Notes: generated from the sequence alone by a model not told the origin. A stretch of DNA of 64,000 nucleotides from Megalobrama amblycephala (GCF_018812025.1 NC_063061.1:35763866-35827865); one strand, 5' to 3'. Shown: positions 35,009 to 46,476, counted from the stretch's first letter. Made by a program: numbers and translations.

Positions 35009-36020
35009 CAATGATCATGAGCATCAGAGTTTAGCTTGTGCTGCTTGTATGTGTCCAGCAGATGGCACAAATGCATTATTATGAAACTTGCACAGACCCA
35101 CAAACTTGGAACCACATGCTGTACCATAAACAGCTGTATTTGTTTTAAGACATTACACTTTTAATCTTAAAATACATTTACAGCAGCCTACATTTGCTCC
35201 ATACAGGCAGACCTTGTATGAATGTTCCTTTTAGTCCTTTGGTAAAGTTTAGATATGTTACAATTAAGTTATTTCAACAAAAATCAACAACCTATATACA
35301 TGTATATCATACAGACTAAAGTGTAAAACATGCTAGGATACAATATCAACACCTTTGGGTATACAGATCATTAAACACAGCACAATATAAATAGTCAATA
35401 TTTATATATTGTCAATTTAGTTTGATATGTCCCATCTGTACAGATTATCTGAGAGCTGTATCGGTTTGAATCATGAGGTTGGGATCTAAAATGAAAGCAT
35501 CTGTTTTGTTATACGGCTTCCATATGTATTGGGTCAATATGCACTTAACATGTGCTGATGCTTTACTGTGCATTTTATTATGCAACAGTGCTTTAAAGTG
35601 CACTTAAAAAGTGCATACTAAAGTTCTATATCATGCACTAATGCTGTAGTGTGCATTTTAGTAAACACACTTGAGTGCTTTAGCTTTCGTTAGGAATGGT
35701 AGGTTGATTTTTGTGTGTTGTGGATTCAGTTTTCATGTGCTGTCACGCCTTATAGGAACGCTCACCTGGAGGGCAAAATAGCACCCATTATTTTATCAGG
35801 TTTGTACTAAATATTAAGACAGTGATATTAAAAGACCAAATTCACTGATGATGCATACAGGCGAACAGATGAACCCAGAATATGAATACAACATGCGAAC
35901 TTATAAATCTTATTATAAAGAGAATACTTATTGTGGCTTAAAGTCACCATGAATCTTTGTTTTTGTTTTTTTTATGTAATATTACGTTTATTATAAATTA
36001 TATATCCATGCGCATCGTAA
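35004..36020. other. intergenic DNA, nothing recognised
   Basis: AT-rich single-copy-looking sequence between the two convergent genes. The minus-strand s1pr3 transcript may extend into this stretch. I see no clear polyadenylation site or coding exon. Confidence 0.5.
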
Positions 36021-36029
36021 TCTTGAATC

Positions 36030-36250
36030 AAAATAACTTCCCCTCCCTCTTGCATTGACATCTCTGATGATGCGTTTACTGGCAAATGTAGGGCGGGGCA
36101 ACCTGTCAATCACATGAGATCCACCAATAGCAAACCACAACCATCCAGTCAATTCCCCACAGACAAAATCAAGCCCCGCCCTACATTTGTTCTTGTTCCA
36201 GAAGCCGTTTAACTTGGATATACATCACAATAGGGAAGAAAATATCACAA
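36030..36250. repeat. dispersed repeat shared with 62360-62590
   Basis: ACTTCCCCTCCCTC, TGTCAATCACATGAGAT, CCAATAGCAAAC, CAACCATCCA, ATCAAGCCCCGCCCTA and TTCATCACAATAGGGAAGAAAA-type segments occur in the same order in both places. Boundaries are approximate. Confidence 0.7.
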
Positions 36251-36599
36251 CTTCCATTTCATGCCATTTATTATGATAATACCAGTTTGCAATATCAAGC
36301 AGCTTAACAAGCAATAAAGCTTAAAATAGCTGGAAGACTCCGGAAGCCTCGCACAGTCAAGTTACGAATTGTCAATAACGCATCATTCACATGGAAGGCG
36401 TGTCTAAAATATGGACGACGCACTTTGACTCTCTTCCATGTGGAAAAGTGAAGCCGCCAATGTCCCAATATGGGGCTGACATTTCAGAGCGTCTCAGAGC
36501 CTCGCCCACACTGCCGCAGAATCAGTTAGTACAGTTTACTGCAGAACAACAAATTGTGTCAGTGTGAAACAAACAGTTACGGAAATATAGAAATTAAAG

Positions 36600-36960
36600 T
36601 TAAAGCTCCAATCTCCTCCCGAAGATCCTGAAAAAAGTGCCTCAGTGACTACTTGGCTCAGATTTTGTCAATCTCAGCTGTCAATCATGATGTCACACCC
36701 CCGTTTTTATAGAATCAAATATCTAACTAAACCCAAACTTATTTAAAAATTGAATTTACATTAGCATGATAAACGATCTAAAATGACAGAAACCATCTTT
36801 GGAAAACAATTATTTGAAGTGTATTAATCTGATTGTTTAGTTTGTCTCATGTCCCATTAGATTACATGGACAGGGTGGGGTTTATGACCTATACTGCATC
36901 CAGCCACCTGGGGGCGATGAAAATATTTTGGCTTCACTTTTCAGGACTTGTGCGGCACAT
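36600..36960. repeat. dispersed repeat related to 9132-9890
   Basis: TCTCAGCTGTCAATCATGATG, TTAGTTTGTCTCATGTCCCATTAGATTACATGGA and GGGGTTTATGACCTATAC-type segments match the shc3 intron 1 repeat. Both copies are diverged. Confidence 0.6.
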
Positions 36961-37475
36961 TGACGCGACCGTCATAGTGACAACAGCCAGTCACATTACT
37001 TTCCAGTGTTGCATGAACGCAATTGACTAGCGTCTGCGCTAGGATATTTGCATAAGGCAATCTGATTGGCTGACACCTGCGTTGGCACTTGAAAAGTTGA
37101 AAATTTTTCAACTTCTGCCACAAGCAATGCCAGTGACACAATGCAATGGAACCCACAGTTCAGTTCGGCAATGCATGACACCACCCATTCAAAGCAAATG
37201 AGAAGCTTTAACGGCGACGTCCCGTGTGAATGCAGTGTAAATTAATTTGATCTCTAATATCACTGTTTTTGTGCATTTATGGCACGTTAAGTGCTTTTCA
37301 AGTTAAGTTTTTCAAGTTAAGTACTATACTATGTCTAGATATGGATCGCAAGTGCCCATAACTTGCAGTTTGTTCACATATCTTTGTGAATTAAATATGT
37401 AAAACATGGAAATTTGACAGGCCTGTGCTGCAGTTTTTGCCCTCCAGGTCTCTGCGGCAGTCACATGACCAAAAA

Positions 37476-38504
37476 CTATGAATTGATGCCGCCTGGGTTT
37501 TCTTGTTCAGCCGCCCGTGGGCAATTTGAGCTAGATTTGCTCCTGCTAGGGTCCGTATTCTGCTTGCATCCCATGACGCCGTCCCGCACCAAACAGCCAC
37601 ATACGAGTTTGCAAAACGCCCTTCGCATTTCCCTGCTGGCCAGAGTGTAGATGACTGGATTCATGGCGGAGTTCAGAACAGCCAGGCCGATGAACCAATC
37701 GGCTTTGAGCAGAACCGGGCAGCTTTTCGGCCCGCAGGCCACGTCGACGAAGAAAAGCACGAAGATGGGCGTCCAGCAGGCGATGAAGACGCCCACCACA
37801 ATGCTGACGGTCCGCAGGAGGGCCATGGAGCGCTCGCAGTTGCTGTGCTTGGTGACTTTGCGGCTGCTGCTCTTGACGAGGATGTAAATGCGAGCGTAGA
37901 GGACGGAGATGGCCAGCAGCAGAGATATGAAGATGGTGATGCAGAACGCCACGTAGTTCTTGCTGTAGAGAGGTAAGATGGTCGAGCACTGTGGAAGATT
38001 CTCCAGACAATTCCAGCCCAAAATGGGCAGAGCTCCCAGCGTGATGGCGATCAACCAACACGTTCCTATTAGCAGAAACACCCGGTAGTTTTTGTTTGCG
38101 TCATAAGGCCTCATTTTTATCATAGTGAGATGCCGCTCGATTGCAATCGCCAGCAGGCTGAAGATAGAAGCACCTAGGGTTACAAACATACTTCCTTCAC
38201 GAACAAACCACTCGGCTGGAGACAAGTGTAACGTCCACTGTCCTGACATCAGCAAGTTTACTATGTAGGCCGTACCAGCCAATAAGTCGCACAAAGCCAG
38301 GTTGGCAATAAAAAAGTACATCCGGTTATGAAATTTGTGGTTTTTCCAGATCGCCACCAGCACTATTAAGTTCTCAAAGACGATGAGGCTACAAATGACC
38401 AAAAACACCACCGTTTGGGGGTCCAACGGGGCCCCTTTGGTGTCATTACGATTGTCTAGTTTCCCTGTGTAATTGTAATGCAGGAAAATGTGTTGATTAA
38501 TCAT
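37476..38504 (-). CDS. s1pr3: s1pr3: sphingosine 1-phosphate receptor 3
   Basis: A 342-residue rhodopsin-family receptor in one coding exon. It is a plasma-membrane receptor for sphingosine 1-phosphate; S1PR3 proteins couple to Gi, Gq and G12/13. Seven hydrophobic segments are visible. The N-terminus has glycosylation sites (Asn11, Asn20). Arg102-Glu103 in WFVREGSMF are the residues that bind the lipid head group in this family. Asp73 lies in TM2, ERH (123-125) replaces DRY, the TM7 motif is NPVIY, and a Cys-rich CKLVCGC could be palmitoylated. The [12 protein letters not shown] segment and the DPSRSKSSS tail identify S1PR3 rather than S1PR1, 2, 4 or 5. The protein is shorter than human S1PR3 (378) because the C-tail is shorter. 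A splice-acceptor-like TTTTCAG ends 20 bases before the ATG (exon start near 38524), so a non-coding first exon upstream is likely. It may be the a or b paralogue. Confidence 0.95.
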   Translation of the reverse strand: MINQHIFLHYNYTGKLDNRNDTKGAPLDPQTVVFLVICSLIVFENLIVLVAIWKNHKFHNRMYFFIANLALCDLLAGTAYIVNLLMSGQWTLHLSPAEWFVREGSMFVTLGASIFSLLAIAIERHLTMIKMRPYDANKNYRVFLLIGTCWLIAITLGALPILGWNCLENLPQCSTILPLYSKNYVAFCITIFISLLLAISVLYARIYILVKSSSRKVTKHSNCERSMALLRTVSIVVGVFIACWTPIFVLFFVDVACGPKSCPVLLKADWFIGLAVLNSAMNPVIYTLASREMRRAFCKLVCGCLVRDGVMGCKQNTDPSRSKSSSNCPRAAEQENPGGINS

Positions 38505-38524
38505 TGCAGCAGATGGGGATGATA
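38505..38524 (-). promoter_or_regulatory. s1pr3: short 5' UTR part of the s1pr3 coding exon, after a splice acceptor
   Basis: On the minus strand TTTTCAG stands immediately before position 38524, followed by 20 bases and the ATG. S1P receptor genes commonly have a non-coding first exon and a single coding exon, which fits. The first exon itself is not identified; the less AT-rich block at about 43100-43380 is one candidate. Confidence 0.5.
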
Positions 38525-38991
38525 CTGAAAATGAAGGCGCTCTGTGGTCAGTCCGGATGGGAGTGGATCGTACAGGTAGGACGGGTCACGGCTGGGTGTT
38601 GGTGAGCGGGTGAGCTGCTTTCTTCACGGTGACTGGTCAATCACCACCATGTACTGTCATGTCGGTGGCACACATCTCCCTGTGGAGTGAACCAGATTAA
38701 ATTCAGCTTGAACTTACTATTACTCTGGTCTTAAATGGTTAGTTCACCCAAGAATGAAAATGTCATCACTCACAGTCATAAACCTGTAAGACTTTTGTTC
38801 ATCTTCGAAACAAATGAAGATATTTTAAATGAAATCTTAGTCATTTCTGTCCGTCCATTGACAGCTATGCAACTACCACTTTGTCTACCAAAAAGTTCAT
38901 GAAGAGATTGTAAAACTAATCCATATGAATTGATCGGTTTAATCCACATTTTCTGAAGAGACTTGATCGCTTTATATGATGAACAGATATA

Positions 38992-40602
38992 CAGTGGGTA
39001 CGGAAAGTATTCAGACCCCCTTACATTTTTCACTCTTTGTTATATTGCAGCCATTTGCTAAAATCATTTAAGTTCATTTTTGTTCCTCATTAATGTACAC
39101 ACAGCACCCCATATTGACAGAAAAACACAGAATTGTTGATATTTTTGCAGATTTATTAAAAAAGAAAAACTGAAATATCACATGGTCCTAAGTATTCAGA
39201 CCCTTTGCTCAGTATTTAGTAGAAGCACCCTTTTGATCTAATACAGCCATGAGTCTTTTTGGGAAAGATGCAACAAGTTTTTCATACCTGGATTTGGGGA
39301 TCCTCTGCCATTCCTCCTTGCAGATCCTCTCCAGTTCTGTCCGGTTGGATGGTAAATGTTGGTGGACAGCCATTTTTAGGTCTCTCCAGAGATGCTCAAT
39401 TGTGTTTAAGTCAGGGCTCTGGCTGGGCCATTCAAGAACAGTCACGGAGTTGTTGTGAAGCCACTCCTTCGTTATTTTAGCTGTGTGCTTAGGGTCATTG
39501 TCTTGTTGGAAGGTAAACCTTCGGCCCAGTCTGAGGTCCTGAGCACTCTGGAGAAGGTTTTCATCCAGGATATCCCTGTACTTGGCCGCATTCATCTTTC
39601 CCTCGATTGCAACCAGTCGTCCTGTCCCTGCAGCTGAAAAACACCCCCACAGCATGATGCTGCCACCACCATGCTTCACTGTTGGGACTGTATTGGACAG
39701 GTGATGAGCAGTGCCTGGTTTTCTCCAAACATACCGCTTAGAATTAAGGCCAAACAGTTCTATCTTGGTCTCATCAGACCAGAGAATCTTATTTCTCACC
39801 ATCTTGGCAAACTCCATGCAGGCTTTCATGTGTCTTGCACTGAGGAGAGGCTTCCGTCGGGCCACTCTGCCATAAAGCCCCGACTGGTGGAGGGCTGCAG
39901 TGATGGTTGACTTTCTACAACTTTCTCCCATCTCCCGACTGCTTCTCTGGAGCTCAGCCACAGTGATCTTTGGGTTCTTCTTTACCTCTCTCACCAAGGC
40001 TCTTCTCCCCCGATAGCTCAGTTTGGCCGGACGGCCAGCTCTAGGAAGGGTTCTGGTCGTCCCAAACGTCTTCCATTTAAGGATTATGGAGGCCACTGTG
40101 CTCTTAGGAACCTTAAGTGCAGCAGAAATGTTTTTGAAACCTTGGCCAGATCTGTGCCTTGCCACAATTCTGTCTCTGAGCTCTTCAGGCAGTTCCTTTG
40201 ACCTCATGATTCTCATTTGCTCTGACATGCACTGTGAGCTGTAAGGTCTTATATAGACAGGTGTGTGGCTTTCCTAATCAAGTCCAATCAGTATAATCAA
40301 ACACAGCTGGACTCAAATGAAGGTGTAGAACCATCTCAAGGATGATCAGAAGAAATGGACAGCACCTGAGTTAAATATATGAGTGTCACAGCAAAGGATC
40401 TGAATACTTAGGACCATGTGATATTTCAGTTTTTCTTTTTTAATACATCTGCAAAAATGTCAACAATTCTGTGTTTTTCTGTCAATATGGGGTGCTGTGT
40501 GTACATTAATGAGGAAAAAAATGAAAATGATTTTAGCAAATGGCTGCAATATAACAAAGAGTGAAAAATTTAAGGGGGTCTGAATACTTTCCGTACCCAC
40601 TG
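38992..40602 (-). mobile_element. Tc1-like transposon, full length, 1611 bp
   Basis: The element is flanked by TA on both sides (38990-38991 and 40603-40604), the Tc1/mariner target. Its ends are about 210-bp inverted repeats that each contain two direct repeats: outer GGTACGGAAAGTATTCAGAC (38999 on) and inner CCTAAGTATTCAGACCC (about 39187). This IR/DR layout is typical of fish Tc1 elements such as Sleeping Beauty relatives. The arms (38992-39205 and about 40391-40602) match closely, suggesting a fairly recent insertion. The transposase gene lies between them on the minus strand. Confidence 0.95.
39209..40228 (-). CDS. Tc1/mariner transposase, open 339-codon frame
   Basis: The enzyme class cuts and pastes the element at TA sites. 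The N-terminus is a paired-like helix-turn-helix region (about 8-120) with a GRP-type AT-hook, GRPAKL (65-70). The DDE catalytic domain shows Asp152 (WSDETKIELFG), Asp243 (QQDNDPKHTA) and Glu278 (IEHLW), with 34 residues between the last two (DD34E). The frame is uninterrupted from ATG to stop and of nearly normal length (usually about 340-345). Before the first catalytic Asp the segment CMEFAKMVRNKILW looks several residues shorter than in close relatives, so an in-frame deletion is possible and activity is uncertain. Expression cannot be judged. Confidence 0.93.
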   Translation of the reverse strand: MSEQMRIMRSKELPEELRDRIVARHRSGQGFKNISAALKVPKSTVASIILKWKTFGTTRTLPRAGRPAKLSYRGRRALVREVKKNPKITVAELQRSSREMGESCRKSTITAALHQSGLYGRVARRKPLLSARHMKACMEFAKMVRNKILWSDETKIELFGLNSKRYVWRKPGTAHHLSNTVPTVKHGGGSIMLWGCFSAAGTGRLVAIEGKMNAAKYRDILDENLLQSAQDLRLGRRFTFQQDNDPKHTAKITKEWLHNNSVTVLEWPSQSPDLNTIEHLWRDLKMAVHQHLPSNRTELERICKEEWQRIPKSRYEKLVASFPKRLMAVLDQKGASTKY

Positions 40603-40744
40603 TAATTTAGGCTTTTATTCACATTGATTAGCGAACATAAACTGAAGCTGAACTGAACCTGCGAGAACAAACCTCTTGCGGATGCTCAAACATAATGTGT
40701 AACACAATAATGAATCTCATTGGTTCACGCAGAAGCTCAAACAT

Positions 40745-41420
40745 GGGGCACGTTCAAGCTCAAACCGGGCGCAACGTTTTGCTACGTTTTCCGGGTTGAA
40801 CGACATGTTTCCTGGAAACGGTGTGCAACGGGTTTGAGATACGTTTTCTCTTGTTTGGTGGGTGTGTCAGAAATGTCAGCCCAATCACCGGCAAGATGTA
40901 TATAAACCACGTGGTATTAAAGAGACAGCTCGCGCAATGGGTATTAATGTAACATAAAAATACTATACTTATATATTTTGCTATTGTATTGTGAAGTGAC
41001 ACTTTAATAAACTTTTATATAATTAGAGGAGTATAGAATGGTAAATATTACAATATCATAGCACAACAACCGTCTCGGAGGTAAGAAGTGGATTATCCTT
41101 CACCTGAAATGTTTGTCTTTTCATGCTGAAATGTGAGGCAAGTGTTGTATCACAATAATTAGAAGTTTCCACAAATCCCTTCACTCTATTGGGATGTTCT
41201 CTTTTATTCTAGATGGCAAGGGCAGTGACTGTAACATCGAGCGTATTTTGTAGCATTAAACACGTATTTATACCGATTTAATCAGGCTATAACACAAAGA
41301 ATGGCCTTCTCAGCTGCCATAGTTGCATCTCTTGCGTCATCAGAACAGGGTGTTCAACGCACCACCGTTTCCGTTTAAAAAACGTTTTGCAACGTTTTAT
41401 CGGGGCTGAACGCAGCCATG
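40745..41420. mobile_element. possible third-level insertion inside the palindromic element
   Basis: GGGCACGTTCAAGCTC and CGCAACGTTTTGCTACGTTTTCCGGG at the left oppose AACGTTTTGCAACGTTTTATCGGGGCTGAACGCAGCC at the right. The flanks are the tandem-like AAGCTCAAACATG/AATGTGTAACACAA segments of the host element. Ends and target duplication are imprecise. Confidence 0.4.
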
Positions 41421-42148
41421 ATGTGTAATACAAGATTGAACCTCATTGGTTCATGCAGAAGCTCAAATGTGCTGCGTAACACGAGAATAAACCTCATTGG
41501 TTCTCATATTTAAGCTTCGGTTTACCTGATGTGTTCGCTGATCAATGTTTATATGTGATAAAAGCCTAAATTCAAGTCTCTTCAGAAAATTTGGACTAAA
41601 CCACTCAATTCATATGGATTAGTTTTATGATCTCTTTATGAACTTTTTGAAGCATCAAAATATCAGTTACGTTGCTGTCAATGGAGGGACAGAAATCTCT
41701 CAGATTTCATCAAAAAGATCTTCATTTGTGTTCCGAAGATGAACAAAAGTCTTACAGGTTTCGAACAACATGAGGGTGAGTAAATGATGACAATTTTCAT
41801 TTTTTGATTAACTAACCCTTTAATGTCAATTATTCCATGTTGGCTCATTTTATCAAACTATTTTTCAACCATAACACCCCTTTTCATGATCTAATCAGTT
41901 CCTGATAAATCTGCTCTTCATTTTGTTTCACTCACATATGTTTAATGAAAAGCAACTTTAACACAGCTAAAATATCTGAGATTAAATGTTTCCATGATTC
42001 TTAATATCCATGACAACAATAAAGAATTAAGACTATCAAGCATAAATTATCATTGTAGATGTACAAAAAAGTATGGTGGTACTACTTAGATATACTGTAT
42101 ATATGCTAAATGATTATATAAATGTCCCACTGCATTACTTCAATTCAG

Positions 42149-42583
42149 TGCCGTTCAAGTTTGGAGTCTGTATTCTTTTTTTTCTTTTGTGGTTTTGAAA
42201 GAAGTCTCTTCTGTTGATCAAAGCTGCCATTTATTTGTTCAAAAATACAGTAAAAAAAAAAAAAAAAAAAGAAAAATTGTGAAATATAACAATTTAAAAT
42301 AGCTGATTGAACATATTTTAAAATGTAATTTATTCCTGTGATCAAAGCTGACTTTTTAGCATCAATACTCTATTCTTCAGTGTCACATGATCCTTCAGAA
42401 ATCATTCTAATATGCTGATTTGCTGCTCAGAAAAAAACATTTTTATTATCAATATGTGGCTTCGAAAATTGAAATTGAAATCTTGTTTTAAATGTCTTTA
42501 CTGTCACTATTGATCAATTGAATGTGTTCCTGCTGAATAAAAGTATTAATTTTTTCTTACTGACCCCAAACTTTTGAACGGTA
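42149..42583. mobile_element. non-autonomous element with CCGTTCAA...TTGAACGG ends
   Basis: Inverted ends GCCGTTCAAGTTTGGAGTC and GACCCCAAACTTTTGAACGG bound about 435 bp. The interior contains TGATCAAAGCTG and GTGTCACATGATCCTTCAG, motifs of a very common fish repeat. A poly-A run lies at 42252-42270. A truncated copy lies at 30720-31075. Confidence 0.8.
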
Positions 42584-42589
42584 TCATAT

Positions 42590-43570
42590 TTCAAATAAAA
42601 CAGTGGTACTTCCCTTGTCGAAAGTCCATCTTAAACATAAAGTACCTGATTTAAACTAGTCATTAGCTGGTGCAGCAGGTTATATGGTGGGTGGTCAACC
42701 ACCTACTGACCAGACATCATGCTCCATATCACAACCATCATAAGCTGATTTTTCCAACAGGCTACTTTTTGTACAGTTAGACTAATATAACACGTATTGC
42801 ATGCACATAACATTTAATATCAGAATATGATCCAGGATTATTCGATACAGAAAATCTTTTTGGTCGTTTGCACTGAACTTCTGGTTGTGGTGTGCGTGAT
42901 AAATTGCAGATTGAATGATAATAATATGAGAGTTTTATAAGCTAATGTCCAGCATAACAAAATATCATTCACAAAAAGTTAGTATCGCATGGAAACGTTG
43001 TTTAAATAAGTCTTTCAGAGATGCACCTGACAAGTAGTTTAGTTTGGCAGTAGTTTTTAATTACTCACCATCATATATCACGAACCGCAGAAACGAAGTT
43101 TCTTCACTGAGACCCATCCGTGTCGTGTTTTGTTTAAGAGGGAGCAGCTGCTATATTTCCATCTTTAATCGTGTCGTCTGTTGTGCAGAAGTTCAGACCT
43201 GTGCGCGCGCTGAGTGCACTGACTGCGCGTAATGGAAGAAAGTCCTTTATCAAAGCCGCATGTCTGCTGCTCTTTTCCTGCGGTATGTCTGTGACGGACA
43301 GTCCAGCCCATGACACACCTCCCCACCCTCCACAAGTCCATCTGGAGGATGAAAGCATGTCTGATATAGCCAACTATATTAACTAGGAAACAAGAAACCA
43401 TTGGCGTTATAGCATGTTTAGCGTCCTGTTATTTCTTCTGATTTTGAGTATATCCTCTTAAAAAAAAAACTTGTTTGAAATGGCCAATCAAATCAAATCA
43501 AATGTGGGGCTTGTTCAGTCAGATACCGAGCGCGTGCAACAGTTTTAACCGTCTGAGAGTGTGAGGTAAG
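42590..43570. other. intergenic; GC-richer block at 43100-43380 is a possible s1pr3 first-exon or promoter region
   Basis: Most of this stretch is plain AT-rich sequence. From about 43100 to 43380 CpG dinucleotides become common (GTGCGCGCGCTGAG; GACTGCGCG). The open frames that overlap there on both strands match no family. Its position, 4.6 kb upstream of the s1pr3 coding exon, makes a promoter or non-coding first exon possible but unproven. Confidence 0.3.
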
Positions 43571-43579
43571 AAGTATTAA

Positions 43580-44340
43580 AGGGTTAGTTCACCCAAAAAT
43601 TAAAATTCTGTCATTAATTACTCACCCTCATGCCGTTTCACACCCGTAAGACCTTCATTAATCTTCAGAACTCAAATTAAGATATTTTAGTTGAAATCCG
43701 ATGGCTCAGTGAAGCCTCCATAGCCAGCAATGACATTTCCTCTCTCAAGATCCATTAATGTACTAAAAACATATTTAAATCAGTTCATGTGAGTACAGTG
43801 GTTCAATATTAATATTATAAAGCGACGAGAATATTTTTGGTGCGCCAAAAAAAACAAAATAACGACTTATTTAGTGATGGCCGATTTCAAAACACTGCTT
43901 CAGGAAGATTCGGAGCGTTATGAATCAGCGTATCGAATCATGATTCGGATCGCGCGTCATACCGCCAAACTGCTGAAATCACGTGACTTTGGCGCTCCGA
44001 ACTGCGGATTCGACACACTGAATCTTCCTGAAGCAGTGTTTTGAAATCAGCCATCATTATATAATTTGTTCATATAATGTTTTTTTGGTGCACCAAAAAT
44101 ATTCTCGTTGCTTTATAATATTAATATTGAACCACTGTACTCACAAGAACTGATTTAAATATGTTTTTAGTACATTAATGGATCTTGAGAGAGGAAATGT
44201 CATTGCCTCACGGAGCCATTGGATTTCAACAAAAATATCTCAATTTGCGTTCCGAAGACTAACGAAGGTCTTACGGGTGTGGAAGGACAAGAGGGTGAGT
44301 AATTAATGAAAGAATTTTCATTTTTGGGTAAACTAACCCT
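43580..44340. mobile_element. palindromic TTAA-flanked element, 761 bp
   Basis: TTAA stands at 43576-43579 and 44341-44344. The termini are AGGGTTAGTTCACCC and GGGTAAACTAACCCT. The two arms of about 350 bases are inverted copies almost to the centre near 43960 (CACTGCTTCAGGAAGATTCGG against GAATCTTCCTGAAGCAGTG). The whole element could fold back on itself. No coding sequence. Confidence 0.88.
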
Positions 44341-44344
44341 TTAA

Positions 44345-45405
44345 TACTTGACAAGTATTCGACCGATAGTAATATACTGTGATGCAAACTACTCAACTTT
44401 TTGTCAAAATTCACCATTTTGAATTGCATATATGAATCATTTATTTGATTAGTTAAATTTCGTAATTGAATATGACGAGAAACTACACCATTTTGCGTTT
44501 TCAACATTATGGACGCATTCACTCTTATTCTTGTGCCTTATTTGAAATAAAACATTATTTGCAAATAATTCAAATCGATTATCAAAAAAATCTTGCTCTT
44601 TTACTTTTATTTATTTCTTTAGTAATCAACTACATTTGGATCAACATGCTATATAGAGCTTAAATAAGTCAAGAAATAAGTTTAAATATTTAATCAGAAT
44701 TAAGTTCTGAATCTTAAACTGCCAGTAAAAGAAATCATCACTTTGAAATTAGATGTAGAATGAGTTAATATTTAGTAATTTATAATAATAGTAATAAAAA
44801 AAGTCAAAAAATTTTCTCCACCACTGAAAATAGTTTCAAGAGAAGCCATAGCAACCAGCTTTTTTTATTGGATCACTGCTCAACCAATCAAATTTGACTA
44901 CCAGAAGACAACAGAAAAGCTGAGGTATGTTAGACCTGATGAAAACGTTTAAAAATAACAGAAAATATACAGTGCATAACTAGATTTTCCATCTTATCAC
45001 AGAAGCAGACTGGCAGCCCACATCAGATTTAAACTGGAGCTCACTGCGCTTAGCCGGCAGATTTGAGAGGTGAGTAATGGAACAGTGGAGAGGGAAACAT
45101 CCCAGAAAAGAGTTGCCATGACCAGCCAGCAGACCAGAGCAATAAACATACAGTGAGCTGACTTTCAAATGAAGACGTTCAGTTCAGTGCTGCGGTGAAG
45201 GCCTGATGGCTGCTGACGTGTGTGTGAGCGTGCTGTTCTGAAAGTGTGGGTTTAGCATTTATACACTCCAGAGTATATGAGTGAAAGTTTGGTGCTCTTC
45301 TGTTTTCACTGATCTTGGATCAGATGAGTGTCTGTATTGTGTCTAATTTCATCACATTAAAATACAGCATTCAGTTTAATGGGAGAATGTCATGAAAATG
45401 GGTTT
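44345..45405. other. intergenic, nothing recognised
   Basis: AT-rich up to 44830, then mixed composition. Short open frames have no recognisable domain. Confidence 0.5.
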
Positions 45406-45409
45406 TTAA

Positions 45410-46217
45410 AGGTGTCCTTGATTATGATTTCACTTTTTTAACTTTAGTTAGTGTGTAATGTTGCTGTTTGATCATAAACAACATCTGCAAAGTTACGACA
45501 CTCAAAGTTCAATGCAAAGGAGATATTTTCTTTTACAGAAATCACTTTTTAAGGACTACAACAAATGGCTGGTAGAGACAACAACAAGCTGTGTTGCTAG
45601 TGACATCAAAAAACCCCAAAAGTTACATAAACCCCGCCCCCGAGAACACACAAAAAAGGGGGCGGGGCCATGTTGGGCTGCTTTAGAGAAGAGGAAGAGT
45701 TGTTGTAGTAGAGTGTTGTTGACATGCCGTCATTTTACGCCGGACTGCTTCACAAACGAGGGTCAATTCAACACAAAAGATTAACATGACGGCACATGCT
45801 AGTGGATGAGTTGAATCAACATAAATTTATCCACTAACCATTCAGAAACGTCCAGTTTCATTCTAGAAGTTGTAACTTCTTCCTGAGTCTCTCCATCAGT
45901 GTCGACTCCGGTTTGAACAATGTAAGGCTGAACACCGTTACTGACAATCCTCATTTTGGCTGCGTGAGATTCTCCAGCTTTGTTGTTGTTGAGCTGTTAA
46001 AGCTCCGCCCTCTTCTGGAAAGGGGGCGGGAGCAGCAGCTCATTTGCATTTAAAGGGACACAAAAACGGCGTGTTTTTGCTCACACCCAAATAGGGGCAA
46101 ATTTGACAAGGTATAATAAATGATCTGTGGGGGATTTTGAGCTGAAACTTCACAGACACATTCTGGAGACACCAGAGACTTATATTACATCTTGTGAAAG
46201 GGGCATTATAGGTCCCT
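45410..46217. mobile_element. TTAA-type element, diverged relative of the 47397 family
   Basis: It starts after TTAA (45406-45409) with AGGTGTCCTTGATTATG. It ends with GAGCTGAAACTTCACAGACACATTC, CTTATATTACATCTTGTGAAA and AGGTCCCT beside a degenerate TTCA. The last part is clearly related to the element copies at 47397, 50797 and 56113. Confidence 0.65.
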
Positions 46218-46473
46218 TTCAAATAATATATTTTGCCATGCAATATAAATAATATATTGCATTACAATAATGAGAATGTCTTGTTTTATTTTATAATATG
46301 AGCTGGACACGTTCTTGAAGGGTTTTCGTGAGATTCAGGGTTTGTGTTCATGCTGTCACACTGTTTCCCCAAATGTTAATCATAGGCCTACTCTTAACCA
46401 TTTATAGGAAAGTACACTGATCTGAGAGTGGGGGAGAATCAGACTGGGCTGATGGCCAGAGAAACAAACTCTC

Positions 46474-46476
<3 letters not shown>

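Larger units (their letters stand above)
38735..41819. mobile_element. long palindromic TTAA-flanked element carrying a nested Tc1
   Basis: TTAA stands at 38731-38734 and 41820-41823. The two arms are inverted copies. At the left are ATGGTTAGTTCACCCAAGAA, CCTGTAAGACTTTTGTTCATCTTCG and AACTAATCCATATGAATTGA. At the right the same segments stand in reverse complement, ending TAACTAACCCT. Left-arm homology continues past the Tc1 insertion (AATTTAGGCTTTTATTCACATTGATTAGCGAACATAAA against 41510-41570). Without the Tc1 the element would be about 1.47 kb. Confidence 0.8.

Noticed and set aside
37414..37887. Plus-strand frames opposite s1pr3
   Set aside because: They are antisense shadows of a well-conserved receptor and match nothing.
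37546..38061. 171-codon frame overlapping s1pr3 on the same strand
   Set aside because: It is the shifted reading frame of the receptor gene, rich in His, Arg and Gln as expected for such shadows.
45458..45784. 108-codon frame with many Lys and Cys
   Set aside because: It lies inside a TTAA-type repeat (45410-46217) with no domain.
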